NCBI RefSeq assembly: GCF_910592395.1 | Contig: NC_088310.1 | Span: 18,359,501 to 18,423,500 of the forward strand | Source of the DNA: Lineus longissimus | Taxonomy: Eukaryota; Nemertea; Pilidiophora; Heteronemertea; Lineidae | Length of the DNA stretch: 64,000 nucleotides | Direction: 5' to 3' | Shown here: positions 45,201 to 58,458 of the stretch, piece after piece | How positions within the stretch are numbered: position 1 is the stretch's first letter | Layout: each line of letters opens with the position of its first letter | The notes under the pieces: generated by a model | Seen by the model: the letters and a program-made list of their open reading frames with translations, nothing else | Told to the model about the DNA's origin: nothing | Databases searched by the model: none | Translations under genes and position numbers: made by a program

Positions 45201-47947
45201 AAATGGAATGAAATCAGCCTCAGAAAATGTGAGGGGCTAAAGCAATGAAAGGAAGTGAGGAAAAAACTTGTGACCAGTCAGGGTTGTCGCCAATTTGGGG
45301 AGATTCGCACTCACACCCACAGAATCGACTGTGCCCCAGATACCGAAGTCGTTTCCGCCATAACTCGATTTGCGAGTTGCCCCTAGATTTAGTTGCGTCG
45401 CATAAAGATTTAAGGGTAATACCTAGACTATTTAGCACTACTCGACCACCGGGATGTGCCCAAAGATGTGGTAGGCCTGCTGCCATAATTGTTCACACCA
45501 GAATGCAAAACTGTTCGAATCACCAATTGATGGCTATACTAGCTAATAGTAGAATCAGAGTATTTCAATGAATTCATTTAAAGAAGACAAGCAGTCTTCA
45601 TGATTGTGACTATGTCTTTTCAAGGCCGCCCGCTTACCGTATGCCTCGCGAAGAAAAATGGGTCGAATCTAGTCAGCCAGGCAGCCTGTCTGTTCGCAGC
45701 ATAGGCCTCTTCAAGGGGATGGTTATAGCGGCACGCATACTTCAGCAGCATCTGCTTGAACTCTGAATGAGAGATGTTTCTTAGGACATCTGAGAGGATG
45801 CCCAACGAGGAGCTTATTCCTTTTTGGTCGGGCTTGGGTAGGCTGTTGTATCTCCGGATAGACTCGAGGATAAGGTCTGCAGCTTCCAACCAAAGACCTA
45901 TATACAAGAACATGAGGGACAGAAAAAATAAACAAGCACTCACTTGATATCAATTAACGAAGTGTTTTTGTGTAATCTAGTCGATTTCCGCAATCCGATT
46001 CGACGAAAGAGCGCTCAGCTTAGCCATCTGTATATACTTGAACACATGTACTTGACTTTAAATTTGAGGATACTGTTGCAGAAGCTTGCACGTTCACACT
46101 TGCACTTTTGAAAAGGCCTGCTGTCATTTCCAGTTCTGTTCAAAATTACATTAGAACAGCTTATTCTCAGGTGCAAATTCGCAGCTAAGTCACACCTCTG
46201 GCCAGTATCCCGCAAAAGAAGCCACGGACCAGGTAGATCTTCGTATCTCTGGCCAGTATCCCGCCAGATAGGCCATGAACGGGTAGGACTTCGATCAAAT
46301 CTCTGGCCAGTATCTCGACAGCGAGAAGCCATGGACCGGGTAGGACTTGCGTGCATGTCTTTGGTCCTCAGCCAAAATAATGATAGTATAAGTAATAGCT
46401 TACCGAGATTATGTCTGATGACTCCTTTCACCTGGACGCATGTTGCGTGAACAAGGTTGTACTGGCTCTCCTCCTTATAGCGCCATTGCTCTGGAAGGAC
46501 AAATTGAGTACAATGACCGTCTTGACCCTTAAGTTTTGGATCCACTCCGCCAACCCGGACTCCGTGACACAAAAGGGAAGGGAGTTTAAAGATGTAGTAC
46601 CTCTGATGGTTCAGAATGACATGGACCTACAGTCCAATACGGAGTTCTCCTGAAGCAGATCTTTCAGTTTTTTTGGGTGCACCATAGCTCCTTACTTTAT
46701 ACAAAGGTTAGATAGTACAAAACCAAGATGAAACGTCTGCAGATATAACAGGCATATCAGAGAAGACGCAAGAGACCTGGATGTGCCCTGATGAAAGTTG
46801 GTCTCCAACAACGCCATCTGTGGACGCATAAGCTGGAAAGTAGAGTTTTGATAGACCCGGGGCATTCCATTTCGTCATCCTATTCATGAAGTACGAGGCC
46901 GGTCCACTGCGTCCGGAGTGTAAGTTTTAAAGGGGTGACCAACCTTTATGTCCCTTCTCTGAGAGAATGAAATCGAGCGTCTTGTCCGCATCTTGGAGAG
47001 AGCCCCCATCTTTGAGGAACCTTGCCTTCCTTATGTAGACCTGTGGCGCGATGGCCGTGGTGGGCGCCTGCTGTTTGATGTCGTCCACCTTGTCGAGGAT
47101 GTATTTGGAGTTACCATGCAAATACATCAACCGATCAAGCAGGAGGGCGACTGACGCGGCCGTCTCGAAGGCCTTCTCTGAATAGGCAAGTTCAAGACAT
47201 TCCTGGAAACAAAAAACAACAACATTAGAAATATTAATTTCAATCACGCCATAGTACGGCGTTCGAGTCAAACTTGATAGACACGTTATTTCAGCAACCA
47301 TTTCGATACATGTACATGTACCGGGACATATCACTTGTTGCAGTTAAAAAGTTCGAATTTCCTGTGTCACCTAGACTCCATTGCAGTCCATTTCGTCATC
47401 CCTATCGTTTTTCCTCGTTGGGCGACAGGGCGCGCGGCGACTATAGGACGAGGTCGGTCCTCTGCGTCCGGGGTATGGGAGTCACCGGGGTTCAAAGAAG
47501 TTGACCCGCCTGACTGCTGCATGCCGATTTCGGCGTTCTTAGTCAGCCTTGTCTTAGTGAAGGACTGAAAAAAACACCGATGGGCATCGAATAATGGTGA
47601 CGCGGCCAATGAGATTCGCACTGCCTCTCTAATCAAGACTGCATTCTGCAATTCATGCTAGATTTGTACAACTCGGCGATTAAGGGGGCATGCAAAACAA
47701 CCTTCAGAACATCCTCCTCCGTCATATCAGGATAGACTGCATTCTTGGACTGGATGAGATCATTGATGTTGACGATCTCCTTCTTGTTGTCCGGCTCGAA
47801 CTGCCACTCCTCGAAGACGAATGGCCAAGATTGGTCCTCAGCCTCGCGAACTAACTGCTGGAGTTTCGGCGACAGCGCGCTGAACCATTCCTTCAATGTC
47901 TTGTGTTGCGAGGAGGAATTCTTCAGTTGCACCCCAGCTCCTTTCAT
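42287..47947 (-). CDS. ALPK1-like: ALPK1-like alpha-protein kinase, copy 2
   Basis: Second intact ALPK1-like gene. Exons in transcription order: 47,947-47,702 (3' end least certain), 47,202-46,944, 46,490-46,404, 45,897-45,638, 45,191-43,658, 43,155-43,002, 42,851-42,287. Lengths, phases and splice sites equal those of copy 1, so the product is again 1,034 residues. Differences are scattered substitutions, for example DNQNER to DNQKER and PMVTEH to PVVTEH in the linker and RHA to RHT at an exon end; none disables the frame. Both linker EADT motifs and all alpha-kinase motifs are kept. The adaptor gene upstream is broken, so this kinase lacks an intact adaptor in its own unit. Confidence 0.88.
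46196..46353. repeat. Intronic minisatellite, copy 2
   Basis: Duplicate of 9,284-9,441, three units with CTCTGGCCAGTATC. Confidence 0.7.
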
Positions 47948-48365
47948 TTCAATTCGTGGACGGGAACTGAAATGAGTGATTTGAAAAAACCGTCACAGAG
48001 TTGAAGCTGAGACGACTGAATCATTAAAGGTATAGATGTCCGGAGATGCAACATACCGGTCTCCGCCCGAGCGGATGGTGTTTTGAGCCAGCAGCCCGGA
48101 AAACGTATTGTCCCGGGAGTGTCGTCAAGCCAGTGTCATAAAGACGGCCGTCTTGAATGTAGGCTTGGCACAAGTTGAGACTTGCTGGACAGACCGGGGC
48201 AGTGGGACTGATCATGTGCTCGTGTTGCAGTTATACATGCATATTTGAAGTGGACAAATGATTCATGACGAATGAACTCGGTGCATGTCTGACAGCGGTA
48301 GAACATGCAGACATAATTGACCCTGATGGTGATATTGATAACCTATTAATACTGACTATCGGAAT

Positions 48366-48467
48366 CTTTTTTCCGCGGGCCGTTCATGATATACTTATCG
48401 ATTATACGCCAAATCATACTGCACATTTGCCTGCAGAAATTCGGATAGAAACAGACTTGGTTAAACC
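48366..48467. other. About 100 bp present only in unit 2
   Basis: Between CTATCGGAA and CCGACCGCA the second unit has roughly 100 bases that unit 1 lacks at about 11,449. It could be an insertion here or a deletion in unit 1. No repeat or gene recognised. Confidence 0.7.
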
Positions 48468-48973
48468 GACCGCACTCGATTTCCGGAAAAGCAAGCAGAA
48501 ATAATTTGCCCGTCACGAACGTCACTTTCGGACATCGGTGTTGAGTATGATCAAGAAGATTATCAAGAGCTCCATGACACTTTTGTTGAAGAACTCTCGT
48601 GAGATCGATACACATGGTGTAAAAGAAATTACTCCGACACAGAAAGTGGCATAATATTTATTCCATTTTTACATGTTTTAACAGAGAGCAAAAGCATATC
48701 CTTAAACAATTTTGATACATTCATAGAGTGAATCACCTCAACAGTTCTTCTAATGCGTCTTGTGAGACTCTGGATTAAATCTTTGGATTGCGAAGCAAAT
48801 GAACGACACTTTAACACTCCTACGACGCGTCGTTCTCTACAATAAACTCAGCAAGGCGCCGTCGCGACTCTCCACTGCGCTAATGGAACCTTATGAGAGA
48901 TATCATCAAAGCAAGACAGTCGCGACGGATCTGATAAACTTTACAGTACCACTTCATGACAGAGAGACAATGC

Positions 48974-49434
48974 TCATTGTTGGAAGGCATCATCACTAAG
49001 ACAACTTCTGGGTGCCTCTTGTGACACATTGCGTGAGAGGGAACACTGCACGGGCACATTCAGCTGTGAACCTGGTGTATTCATTGCGAAGTCTAAGTTC
49101 GAGTCAGCTTTAAATGTTACCTCGAATATGTAACTACTCCATCTATTTGACGTCTCCACGCACAACAAAAAGTCCATGCTTTGCCCTTCACCGTACTTAG
49201 AATCAAGATCACGAATACGCAATCGTGATACCTGGGGAAGTCGTCTGCTTTCATCCAGTCCCAAAGTTTCTTCATTTAGGAAAACCTTCTTAAGCCTGCT
49301 CAGGTTTTTAAAAACGAAGTACCACTGGCCTCTCTATGTCTCCCAGCACCTTCGGCTGATACGGCTCGCCGGGGTTCCTCTTCTTTTGTTTCGGCCTCTG
49401 GGTCCTCCTCTACAATGTCACGCCCCGAATCCAT
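48974..49434 (-). pseudogene. TIFA-like: TIFA-like adaptor, copy 2, broken by an internal deletion
   Basis: Same gene as 11,958-12,938 but missing 526 bases (12,313-12,838 of copy 1), replaced by the 6-base filler CCTCTC at 49,329-49,334. Starting at the equivalent ATG (49,434), the frame keeps the first EAET motif and one repeat unit, then shifts and stops at 49,300 after 44 residues. The C-terminal half of the FHA domain (LDESRRLPQVSRL onward) persists as an orphan open stretch down to the old stop at 48,974. The N-terminal half of the FHA fold, including the FGR and QFSL region, is gone, so phospho-threonine binding should be lost. Confidence 0.88.
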
Positions 49435-51298
49435 CCTAATATTCTCAACTTCGAAACTATCTATAAGAGACAAGACCACTAATGAATATTCATAGGTTGG
49501 TGTCCTATCAATTAGACGAGTGCATGTTTTTAACTCTCAAGTACATATTTGGAGAGGCATTGAAAAATTATTTGTTGTGGCAAGTCTACAGATATAAAGA
49601 AATTATTTGATGAAAAAATTAATTTCGAATTTTGCTAATTTGGTAATAGGGGGCGTGTTTTGAGATTTTTCTGCCAGTTAGTGGAAATATCAATGTCTGT
49701 CTAATTTGTCGATTATCAAAAAATTTCCGTGGTCAACTACCAGTTATTTTTCACCATTTACTTGCCCGACTGTCCGGAATATCATATCAAAATTTCAGAT
49801 TCACAGCCCCACGCAGCATTTGATGCGTCGCGGTCAAACATTGACAATTTAACTGCTAAAAGGCTTAAAAAATCAATGGTGGTTTTGTCTCATAAAGCGA
49901 TATAACCAGATTGTTGTTTACTCACCGTGTACTCGACTTTAGACTGCAAATGGCGCTCGGTAGAATCACGACCTAAAAATTTAACAGAGACACATATTAA
50001 TCAAGATAGTAATCAGAGTATTGATAAAACGCAGACTTGAATCTATAACCGGCCCATGTAAACTTTAAACTAGTTGTACACCTGTGCAAGTATTTATTCC
50101 AGAAAACTGTGTTTTTATGTCTTGTGTATCTCACACTACATTTTCCAGGTCACAGAACTTGGTGCGGTTAATTGTCAAACGGAACTTTTTTCATGCTTCA
50201 TGAACACTAGAAATGTGCTTAGAAATGAAGTTTCGTTTTAGAATTTGTGGCACCAACAGAAAACCATGTTTCTTGGGTAAATTGGGGGTGCTCTTTCCAA
50301 AAATGAGGTTTTCTGGAGCTTATTTTTAGGTTGTGAAATATAGGTCTGTGGAGGAAGTGATAAAATGTCAGACAAATGGAGTAGATTAATGCAGGCCGGT
50401 GCAGAAGTAGAAAGTGTCTCCCTGGAAAAAGTGTCCGGTCCTACTTTATTCTGACGCATTATGGTCCATGGTTCTCTTGATGCCATGACTGTCAACACCT
50501 CAGATATTAAAAGGACATTTCAAACTTCTACACCGGCAATTATTAGAATAAATGACGAAATCGGAGTGTATCGATAATACATGTACCAATAAACTCTCCG
50601 TTCCACTGTTCAGATATCATTCTTCGGAGTGGTCAGTATATTAGTGTCACGCAGGCACTTACTGACGGTACACTCTGGACGCCGTGGATCAGCGTCGTCT
50701 CTCCCCTGGGAAGACTATGAAAGGACTGTCTCACGAATCTTACCGACGGGCTGTCAATTTGCCCCGCGGATTGTTTACAAATTCGCGAGGGGGGGGGGGC
50801 AGAAATAGAAGCTTTCAAAGACAACACTTACCTCTTGTTTTCACCGATTTAGAAAGACAAGAGAATTGTTTTCAAGCGCGGGTAGAATGAAATCAATGGC
50901 GTCCAGTTTGACAGGTCTCGACTCATCGCGTGTCACCATCGCCGACAATACGTAACTGGAATGGTTGGTAATTGATATTCATAGAACGGGGCATTTCTTT
51001 TTCACTTTTCTCAACTTAGGATTGGTCGAATTCGAAATATCATCTTGGGTTTTCCGAGGCCACTTGAATATGTTATACTTTATATTCTTCTCAATAACGA
51101 AAGCGCAACTACTTTCAATACAAATTTCAATACAAACTGTACATACACATGACATATACAAGGATTATAAGATTTAAGTTCTGTTAAGAAGTCGAAGTAC
51201 TCTTTTCAAATTCGACTACACAAATTCTTTGGATTTCAAGTCATCGTATCATAAACTGTCTCCTAATCTTTGACAGATAACATGGCTTGTGCGTTCTT
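49435..51298. other. Region upstream of TIFA-like copy 2
   Basis: Duplicate of 12,939-14,802 with the same probable untranslated exon and an 11-G run (50,789-50,799). No other gene seen. Confidence 0.5.
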
Positions 51299-51562
51299 CC
51301 CGTTGATAATAATAATGAGTCTTTTATATAGCGCAATTCCGTGACACTAAGTTCTCGCTCAAATCGCTTTAGGTTATCTTATTATTACCCCGGTCTCCAC
51401 AGAAATCAATCAGGGGTTTCAAGGAGCAACCAGAAGGTGCTCACTTGAACTCGACCAGTAGGGGAACTAAGCAGTGACTCGGCCGGGAGTCGAAACCACG
51501 ACCTCCTGATCATGAGACCGACTCTCTTCCACTGCGCTACCGCTGCCCCGTGCCCCGTTGAT
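51299..51562 (-). mobile_element. tRNA-derived SINE, copy 2
   Basis: Duplicate of the SINE at 14,803-15,066 with the same CCCGTTGAT flanks (51,299-51,307, 51,554-51,562). It was duplicated with the unit rather than inserted independently. Confidence 0.85.
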
Positions 51563-51814
51563 GACATCTACCATAGGCCCAAATGTGTTCAGTTCATGCT
51601 GTGCCAGCTATGGTGAGTCTGTATGATACAGGCAGAGGTTGGCTGATGTACAATGTGCTCGATGGCTGTGTAGGCTGCATCCAGTGCAGAGGAACAATCT
51701 GCACACCCGGGATCGCGAAGCTCAAGTGACTGGAAGACGGCGTTCCTCCATTAAAGATACAGACTCTATTTCCAGGTAACTGAAGCCAATTGTGGGCATC
51801 CCCAGGATAGCCAG

Positions 51815-54800
51815 CTGGAGACGAGAACATCCAGGTGCTCTAGCCAGATTCGAGGACATGACACTAGTCCGACGAAACGCACACCAAGGACCTCTAGTGG
51901 GGTTACTTGGCCCGAGAACGGTACACATCTTCAGTAGATCAGTATCTATCTGTCTGCTAAATACACAACCAGACCTCAAGCAGGTTGTTGGGGCCGAGGA
52001 CAGTAATAGTCCAATGAAGGCACATCACCAGCAGGTCATTGGAGTCAGTCTCTGTCCACGAATACACACCCAGAACCACCAGCAGGTGATTGGGGCAGAG
52101 GACAGTAATTGTCCAATGAAGGCACATCACCAACAGGTTATTGGAGACGAGGACAATACTTTTGCAAAGAAGAGATCCCCCGTGGATCAGTCTCTGTCCA
52201 CGAATGCACAGCGAGAACCTCCAGCAAGTGATTGGGGCCGAGGACAGTAATTGTCCAATGAAGGCACATCACCAGCAGGTAATTGGAGACGAGGACAGTC
52301 CTTTCCCAATGAAGAGACATCCTCCGTGGATCAAAATCTGTTCACTGAATGCACACCCAGAACCTCCAGCAGGTCATTGGGGCCGAGGACAGTAATTGTC
52401 CAATGAAGGCACATCACCAGCAGTTCAATGGAGACGAGGACAGTACTTTTCCAATGAAGAGACATCCTCCGTGGATCAGTCTCTGTTCACGAATGAACAC
52501 CCAGAACCTCCAGCAGGTCTTTGGGGCCGAGGACAGTAATTGTCCACTGAAGGCACATATCTGTCCACTGAATCCAATGGACACCCAGAATCTCAAGCAT
52601 GTTGTTGGAGCGGAGGACGGTAATTGTCTAATGAGGTCGCATCTCCAGAGGAAAAGTCTGTGTCCACGAATGCATACCCAGAACCACCAGCAGGTGAATG
52701 GGGCCGAGGACAGTACATTTCCAATGAAGAAACATCCTCCGTCGATCAATATCTCTTCAATGAATGCACACACAGGACCTCCAGCAGGTCATTGGAGCCC
52801 ATGACAGTACTTGTCCAATGAAGGCATATCACCAGTGGAACAGTACCTGTCAAATGAATGCACACCCAGGACGTCCAGCAGGTTATTGGAGACGAGGACA
52901 GTCCTTTTTCAATGAAGAGACATCTTCGTGGATCAGTATCTGTTCACTGAATGCACACAAAGGACATCCAGCAGGTCATTGTGGCCAAGGACAGTACTTG
53001 TCCAATGAAGGCATATCACCAGTGGAAGAGTATCTGTCAAATGAATACACAACCAGGACCTCCAGCAGGTCATTGGAGCCGAGGACAGTACTTGTCTAAT
53101 GAAGACACATATCTGTCTACTGATTCCAATGGACACCCAGAAACTCCAGTATGTTGTTGAAGCTGAGGACAGTACTTGTCCGATGAAGGCATATCTCCTG
53201 TCCGATGATGGCACACCAAGGACAACCAGTAGGTTATTGGTGCCGAGGACAGTACTTGTCCAATGAAGAGACATCCCTGTGGATCAGTCTCTGTCCACGA
53301 ATGCACACCCAGAACCTCCAGCAGGTCATTGGGGCCGAGGACAGTAATTGTCCGCTTAAGGCACATCAACAACAGGTTATTAGAGACGAGGACACTACTT
53401 GTCCAATGAAGAGACATCCTCCGTGGATCAGTCTCTGTACACGAATGCACACCCAGAACCTCTAGCAGGTCATTGGAGCCGAGGCCAGTACTTGTCCAAT
53501 GAAGGCATATCACCAGTGGAACAGTATCTTTCAAATGAATGCACACCCAGGACGTCCAGCAGGTTATTGGAGACGAGGACAGTCCTTTTCCAAGGAAGAG
53601 ACATCCTCCGTGGATCAGTATCTGTCCACTGAATGCACAGCCAGGACCTCCAGCAGGTCATTGGGGCCGAGGCCAGTACTTGTCCAATGAATGCATATCA
53701 CCAATGGAAGAGTATCTGTGAAATGAATGCACACCAAGGACCTCCAGCAGGTTGTTGGGGGCCGAGGACAGTACTTGTCTAATGAGGTCACATCTCCAGA
53801 CGAAAAGTCTGTGTCCACGAATGCCTAGAACCACCAGCAAGTGATTTGGGCCGAGGACAGTAATTGTTCAATGAAGGCACATCACCAGCAGGATTTTTGA
53901 GACGAGGACAGTACTTTTCCAATGAAGATACATCCCCCGGGGATCAGTCTCTGTCCACAAATGCACGCCCAGAACCTCCAGCAGGTCATTGGGGCTGAGG
54001 ACAGTAATTGTCCAATGAAGGCACATCACCTGCAGGGTATTGGAGACGAGGGCAGTACCTTTCCAATGAAGAGAGATTCTCCGTGGATCAGTCTCTGTCC
54101 ACGAATACACACCCAGAACCTCAAGCAGGTCATTTGGGCCGAGAACAGTACATTTCCAATGAAGAGACATCCCCGTCGATCATTATCCGTTCAGTAAATG
54201 CACCCCCAGGACCTCCAGCAGGTCATTGGAACCGAGGACAGTACTTATCTAATGAAGGCAAATATCTGTCTACTGATTACAATGGACACCAAGAACTTCA
54301 AGCATGTTGTTGGAGCTGAGAAAAGTACTTGGCCAATGAAGGCATATCTCCTGTCCGATGATGGCACACCCAGGACATCCAGTAGGTTATTGGGGCCGAG
54401 GACAGTACTTGTCCATTGAGGTCACATCTCCAGTGGATAAGTCTCCGTCCACGAATGCATACCCAGAACCTCCAGTAGGTCATTGGGGCCGAGGACAGTA
54501 CTTGTCCAACGAAGGCATATCACCAGTAGAACAGTATCTGTCAAATGAATGCACACCTAGGACGTCCAGCAGGTTATTGGAGACGAGGACAGTCCTTTTC
54601 CAATGAAGAGACATCCCCCGGGAATCAGTCAGTCAATGATGCACACCCAGAACCTCCAGCAGGACATTTGGGCCGAGGACAGTAATTGTCGAATGAAGGA
54701 ACATCAACAACAGGTTATTGGAGACGAGGACAGTACTTTTCCAATGAAGAGACATCCCCCGTGGATCAGTATCTCTCCACTGAAAGCACAGCCAGAACTT

Positions 54801-55447
54801 CCAGCAGGTCATTGGGGCCAAGGACAGTAATTGTCCAATGAAGGCACATCAACAACAGGTTATTAGGGACGAGGACACTACTTTTCCAATGAAGAGACAT
54901 CCCCCGTCGATCAGTATCTCTTCACTGAATGCACACCAAGAATCTCCAGCAGGTCATTGGAGCCGTGGCCAGTACTTGTCCAATGAAGGCATATCACCAG
55001 TGGAGCAGTATCTGTTAAGTGAATGCACACCCAGGACCTCCAGCAGGTCATTGGGGCCGAGGACAGTACTTGTCCAATGAAGGCATATCACCAGTGTGCA
55101 TTCGTGGACAGAGACTGATCCACGGGGGGTGTCTCTTCATTTGTAAAGTAGTGTCCTCGTCTCCAATAACCTGCTGGTGATATGCCATCTTTGGAAAATT
55201 ACTGTCCTCGGCTCAAATGACCTGCTGGAGGTTCTGGGTGTGCATTCGTGGACAGAGACTGATCCACGGGGATGTCTCTTCATTGGAAAAGTACTTTCCT
55301 CGTCTCCAACAACCTGCTGGGGAGGTGCCTTCATTGGACAATTACTGTCCTCAGCCCCAATGACCTGCTGAAGGTACTGGGTATGCATTCGTGGACGGAG
55401 ACTTGTCCACTTGAGATTTGACCTCATTAGACAAGTTTTGTCCTCAG
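51815..55447. repeat. Satellite array A4
   Basis: Copy of array A2, unit for unit, including the strand switch at about 55,096. Small differences occur, for example near 51,950 and 52,441. Confidence 0.9.
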
Positions 55448-55701
55448 TGGATAGGAGTTAATAGTTTCCCAGTAGGATGTGACTGTCTTCGGCTCACATC
55501 CGGCTGGTGCGGACTTGGTCCGCGGGGGTCGAATGGCGCGCTGAAGAAGAAGGACGGAGATCGAATTTTGTAGCAAGGAATTCCTGAATAAAGCGGACGA
55601 ACTGTTATGTTTTATATCGTCTAAGAGTCTAATAACCAAGTGGTAGCAGAGCGTAGTTATCAATATAGTATAGAGACTTTAAAGCATAGAGTTCCGAAAA
55701 A

Positions 55702-58458
55702 ATGAGTAAAGATCGAGCCGACCTCCCGCGCCCTGGCCGCTCGCAGGACGCGCCATCAGAACAAGACATGCAAGTTGCACGTGTTGATGTACACGATGCA
55801 CGTGGCGATGTACACGATGTACGTAGCGAAGGCACGCATACAGAAGACGGTGAACAGGATGAGTATAACCTCAATGGATTGCATGCTGATGATGATGATG
55901 AGCGTGAGAAATGTTCTGAGAAAGAGGTGAGAGAATGGAAAGCACAGAAAGCTGTAGATAAAGCAGGTTTTACAAAGACAAGAAGAAAACTGGCGTCGTT
56001 GCTGGACGATGTGTTGGAAGAGTTAGGCCTAGACACCGATAGGGATACATCCTTGAGTGAAGATGCCCGTAATCAAATAGAAGCAGCTGCCAAGAAGGTT
56101 GATGATGCTCAAGAGAGGGCGATGAGAACCATGTCGAAGCTGACCTACGCGTATTTAGACAATGGAAAACTTGAAGATTTCGACAAAATCTCTGATGAGA
56201 TGGAGAAGATTGCGCAAGAGTATGACGACATAAGCAAGAAACTCGAGGAGTTTTATGTATCAACGAAGAAAAAGCGTGTTGAGGAAACGCCAGTAGTAAC
56301 CAGCAGTCCAAGAAGGCCGCCCCCTAGTGTTACCACTGCCAGTGGTACCAGTGACACTATCACCAGTCGTGGTACTACCACTACTAGCAGCAGTAGTACC
56401 AGCCCAAGCTCAAGACCAGTTGCTGCAGCGGTCACGACCAGCAGTTCCCGTAGAGTCTCATCCGGAAGTTCCAGTTCTCAGGCCGTTGAGTTTGATCCTA
56501 CAAGGCATTTAACCCGCGTTACTATCCCCAAGTTTAGTGGTGATAAGAGAAACTACTCAGCATGGAAGGCTGCCTTCACTAGTTGCGTCGATGAAACCAC
56601 TATCACTGCAGAGTACAAGCTGTTGAGACTTAGAGAATGCCTTACTGGTGAAGCTCTGAAAGTTGTTGATGGGTTGGGGTATTCAGCGTCTGCATATGAA
56701 GTTGCTAAGGATCGCCTGGAGAGAAAATACGGAGGCCAGAGGAGGCAGCTTATCCTGAGACTGGATGAGTTAGAGAAGTTCAAGCAAGTCCGTGATGGGA
56801 ATGCAAAGGATTTAGAGAAATTGGCAGAACTATTAGATGTCATCACAGTTAATTTGAAGGATGCGCACCAGGAATCTGAATTGGGCAGTGGCAGTTTGTT
56901 TCTGTCAATACAGCGGAAACTGAGTGAGCTTCTCCTTGCACGCTACCACAGATGGGCCTATGATAAAGCAAAAGAGAAAACTGTGATGTCCCTTCGAGAA
57001 TTTGTAAATGAAGAAACAGAGTTTCAAGTCAACGCTATGGAAGCCATCAGTGGTGTGAGGGATTTTCCCAAGAAAGACCCAAGAAAAGATAGGAGCTTTG
57101 TCACGTCACAAAGTAGCACAGACCGTCAATCACAGTCACACTCCGGAGCCATGGGAAAATACACCAGATCATGCAATGTATGCGGTTCAGAGCATGGAGC
57201 ATGGGAATGTGACAGCTTTAAGGCGATGTCAGTGGACCTGCGGTGGAAAACAGCCAAAGAAAAGAAACTTTGCTACAGATGTCTTAGCGGTAATGGTCAC
57301 AGAGCAGAAAAGTGCCCAAGGACACGTCAATGCAAGATAGATGGCTGCAAACAGACACACCACCGGTTGCTGCATGGAAAAGCGAAGAGAGCTGAGAGTC
57401 GTCGACCCATGGAAGGGAGTGGTAACTACCAAGACTCAGATGAGAGCACAATGGCAACAGTGACACTGGCTGCAAAGAACTGGAGTGAAATCGCGCTGAG
57501 AACCGTTCCAGTCATAATAAAGCATGGTGGAAAAAGAATAAAGACTAACGCCTTGCTAGATGATGCGAGTACATCGACCTACATAGATGCAAACTTAGCT
57601 GCAGAACTCGGAGTGCAAGGGAAAATTGAACAAACCACAGTTAACGTCCTAAATGGAAAGCTGAAGACATTCACCACCATGCCAGTTGAAGTGGGAATAG
57701 AAAGTTTGAATCGACGAGTAGATATGAAGATTTGGGCAAAGACAGTGGATAAAGTCACGGGTGATTTAAAAGCAACAGATTGGTCTTTGAAGCAGGATCA
57801 ATATAGCCATTTGAAAGATATCCGGTTTCCAAAGATTGGTAAGAGAACCTCAGTGGATCTCCTGATAGGTGCAGATTACAGTGAGCTACATCAAAGCATT
57901 CGAGACGTCATTGGTCGACCTGGTGAACCAACAGCGAGAGAGACAAGACTGGGATGGACGTGTATCGGTCCGGTAGGGACTCCCTCGGGCCAAAAGAGGG
58001 AGGCAACCAACATGGCTTACAGCTTCTTCACCAAGGAGTCGCCATTGCTGCATGAAATCAATGATAACCTGAGAGCATTTTGGGAGATAGAGAGCATCAG
58101 CAAAGTGAATGAAGGACAAACCCCCTTGAATGAGAGTGATCGGAAAGTGCTGCAGAATGCCAGATCGTCAGTCAAGATAGTAGAGGACAGATATCAAGTG
58201 GCCGTACCATGGAAGGGAAACCACCACCCAGCAATGCCAGATAGCCGGGAGATGGCTGAGAAACGGCTGATATCAACAGAGACCAAACTGCAGAAAAATC
58301 CAGAGCTTGGAAAAAGTTACTCCCGAGTCATTCAGCAATACCAAGAAAAGGGTTACATTAAGAAGATCAAGGATGATGAGAGAAATAGTCATCAGTGGTA
58401 CCTACCACACTTCCCTGTGGTCCGTGTCCTGACAAGAGCACAACAAAAACAAGGATAG
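55702..58458 (+). CDS. BEL element 1 gag-protease, copy 2
   Basis: A 918-codon frame starting MSKDRADLPRPG, 63 bases after the LTR. Order: acidic and coiled-coil-like N-terminus, Ser/Thr-rich spacer (about 205-260), gag domain with PKFSGDKRNYSAWK (about 275), zinc knuckles at about 492-545, protease region with LLDDASTSTYI (about 618), and the start of the pol linker, ending in WYLPHFPVVR plus out-of-frame text. The last 64 bases overlap the pol frame. In related elements gag and pol are one frame, so the break is best read as a one-base indel shared with copy 1. Confidence 0.88.
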   Translation: MSKDRADLPRPGRSQDAPSEQDMQVARVDVHDARGDVHDVRSEGTHTEDGEQDEYNLNGLHADDDDEREKCSEKEVREWKAQKAVDKAGFTKTRRKLASLLDDVLEELGLDTDRDTSLSEDARNQIEAAAKKVDDAQERAMRTMSKLTYAYLDNGKLEDFDKISDEMEKIAQEYDDISKKLEEFYVSTKKKRVEETPVVTSSPRRPPPSVTTASGTSDTITSRGTTTTSSSSTSPSSRPVAAAVTTSSSRRVSSGSSSSQAVEFDPTRHLTRVTIPKFSGDKRNYSAWKAAFTSCVDETTITAEYKLLRLRECLTGEALKVVDGLGYSASAYEVAKDRLERKYGGQRRQLILRLDELEKFKQVRDGNAKDLEKLAELLDVITVNLKDAHQESELGSGSLFLSIQRKLSELLLARYHRWAYDKAKEKTVMSLREFVNEETEFQVNAMEAISGVRDFPKKDPRKDRSFVTSQSSTDRQSQSHSGAMGKYTRSCNVCGSEHGAWECDSFKAMSVDLRWKTAKEKKLCYRCLSGNGHRAEKCPRTRQCKIDGCKQTHHRLLHGKAKRAESRRPMEGSGNYQDSDESTMATVTLAAKNWSEIALRTVPVIIKHGGKRIKTNALLDDASTSTYIDANLAAELGVQGKIEQTTVNVLNGKLKTFTTMPVEVGIESLNRRVDMKIWAKTVDKVTGDLKATDWSLKQDQYSHLKDIRFPKIGKRTSVDLLIGADYSELHQSIRDVIGRPGEPTARETRLGWTCIGPVGTPSGQKREATNMAYSFFTKESPLLHEINDNLRAFWEIESISKVNEGQTPLNESDRKVLQNARSSVKIVEDRYQVAVPWKGNHHPAMPDSREMAEKRLISTETKLQKNPELGKSYSRVIQQYQEKGYIKKIKDDERNSHQWYLPHFPVVRVLTRAQQKQG

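Noticed and set aside
58395-58458. Programmed -1 frameshifting in BEL element 1
   Set aside because: No classical slippery heptamer in phase, and homology places the frame change upstream in ordinary coding text. A shared one-base indel is simpler.
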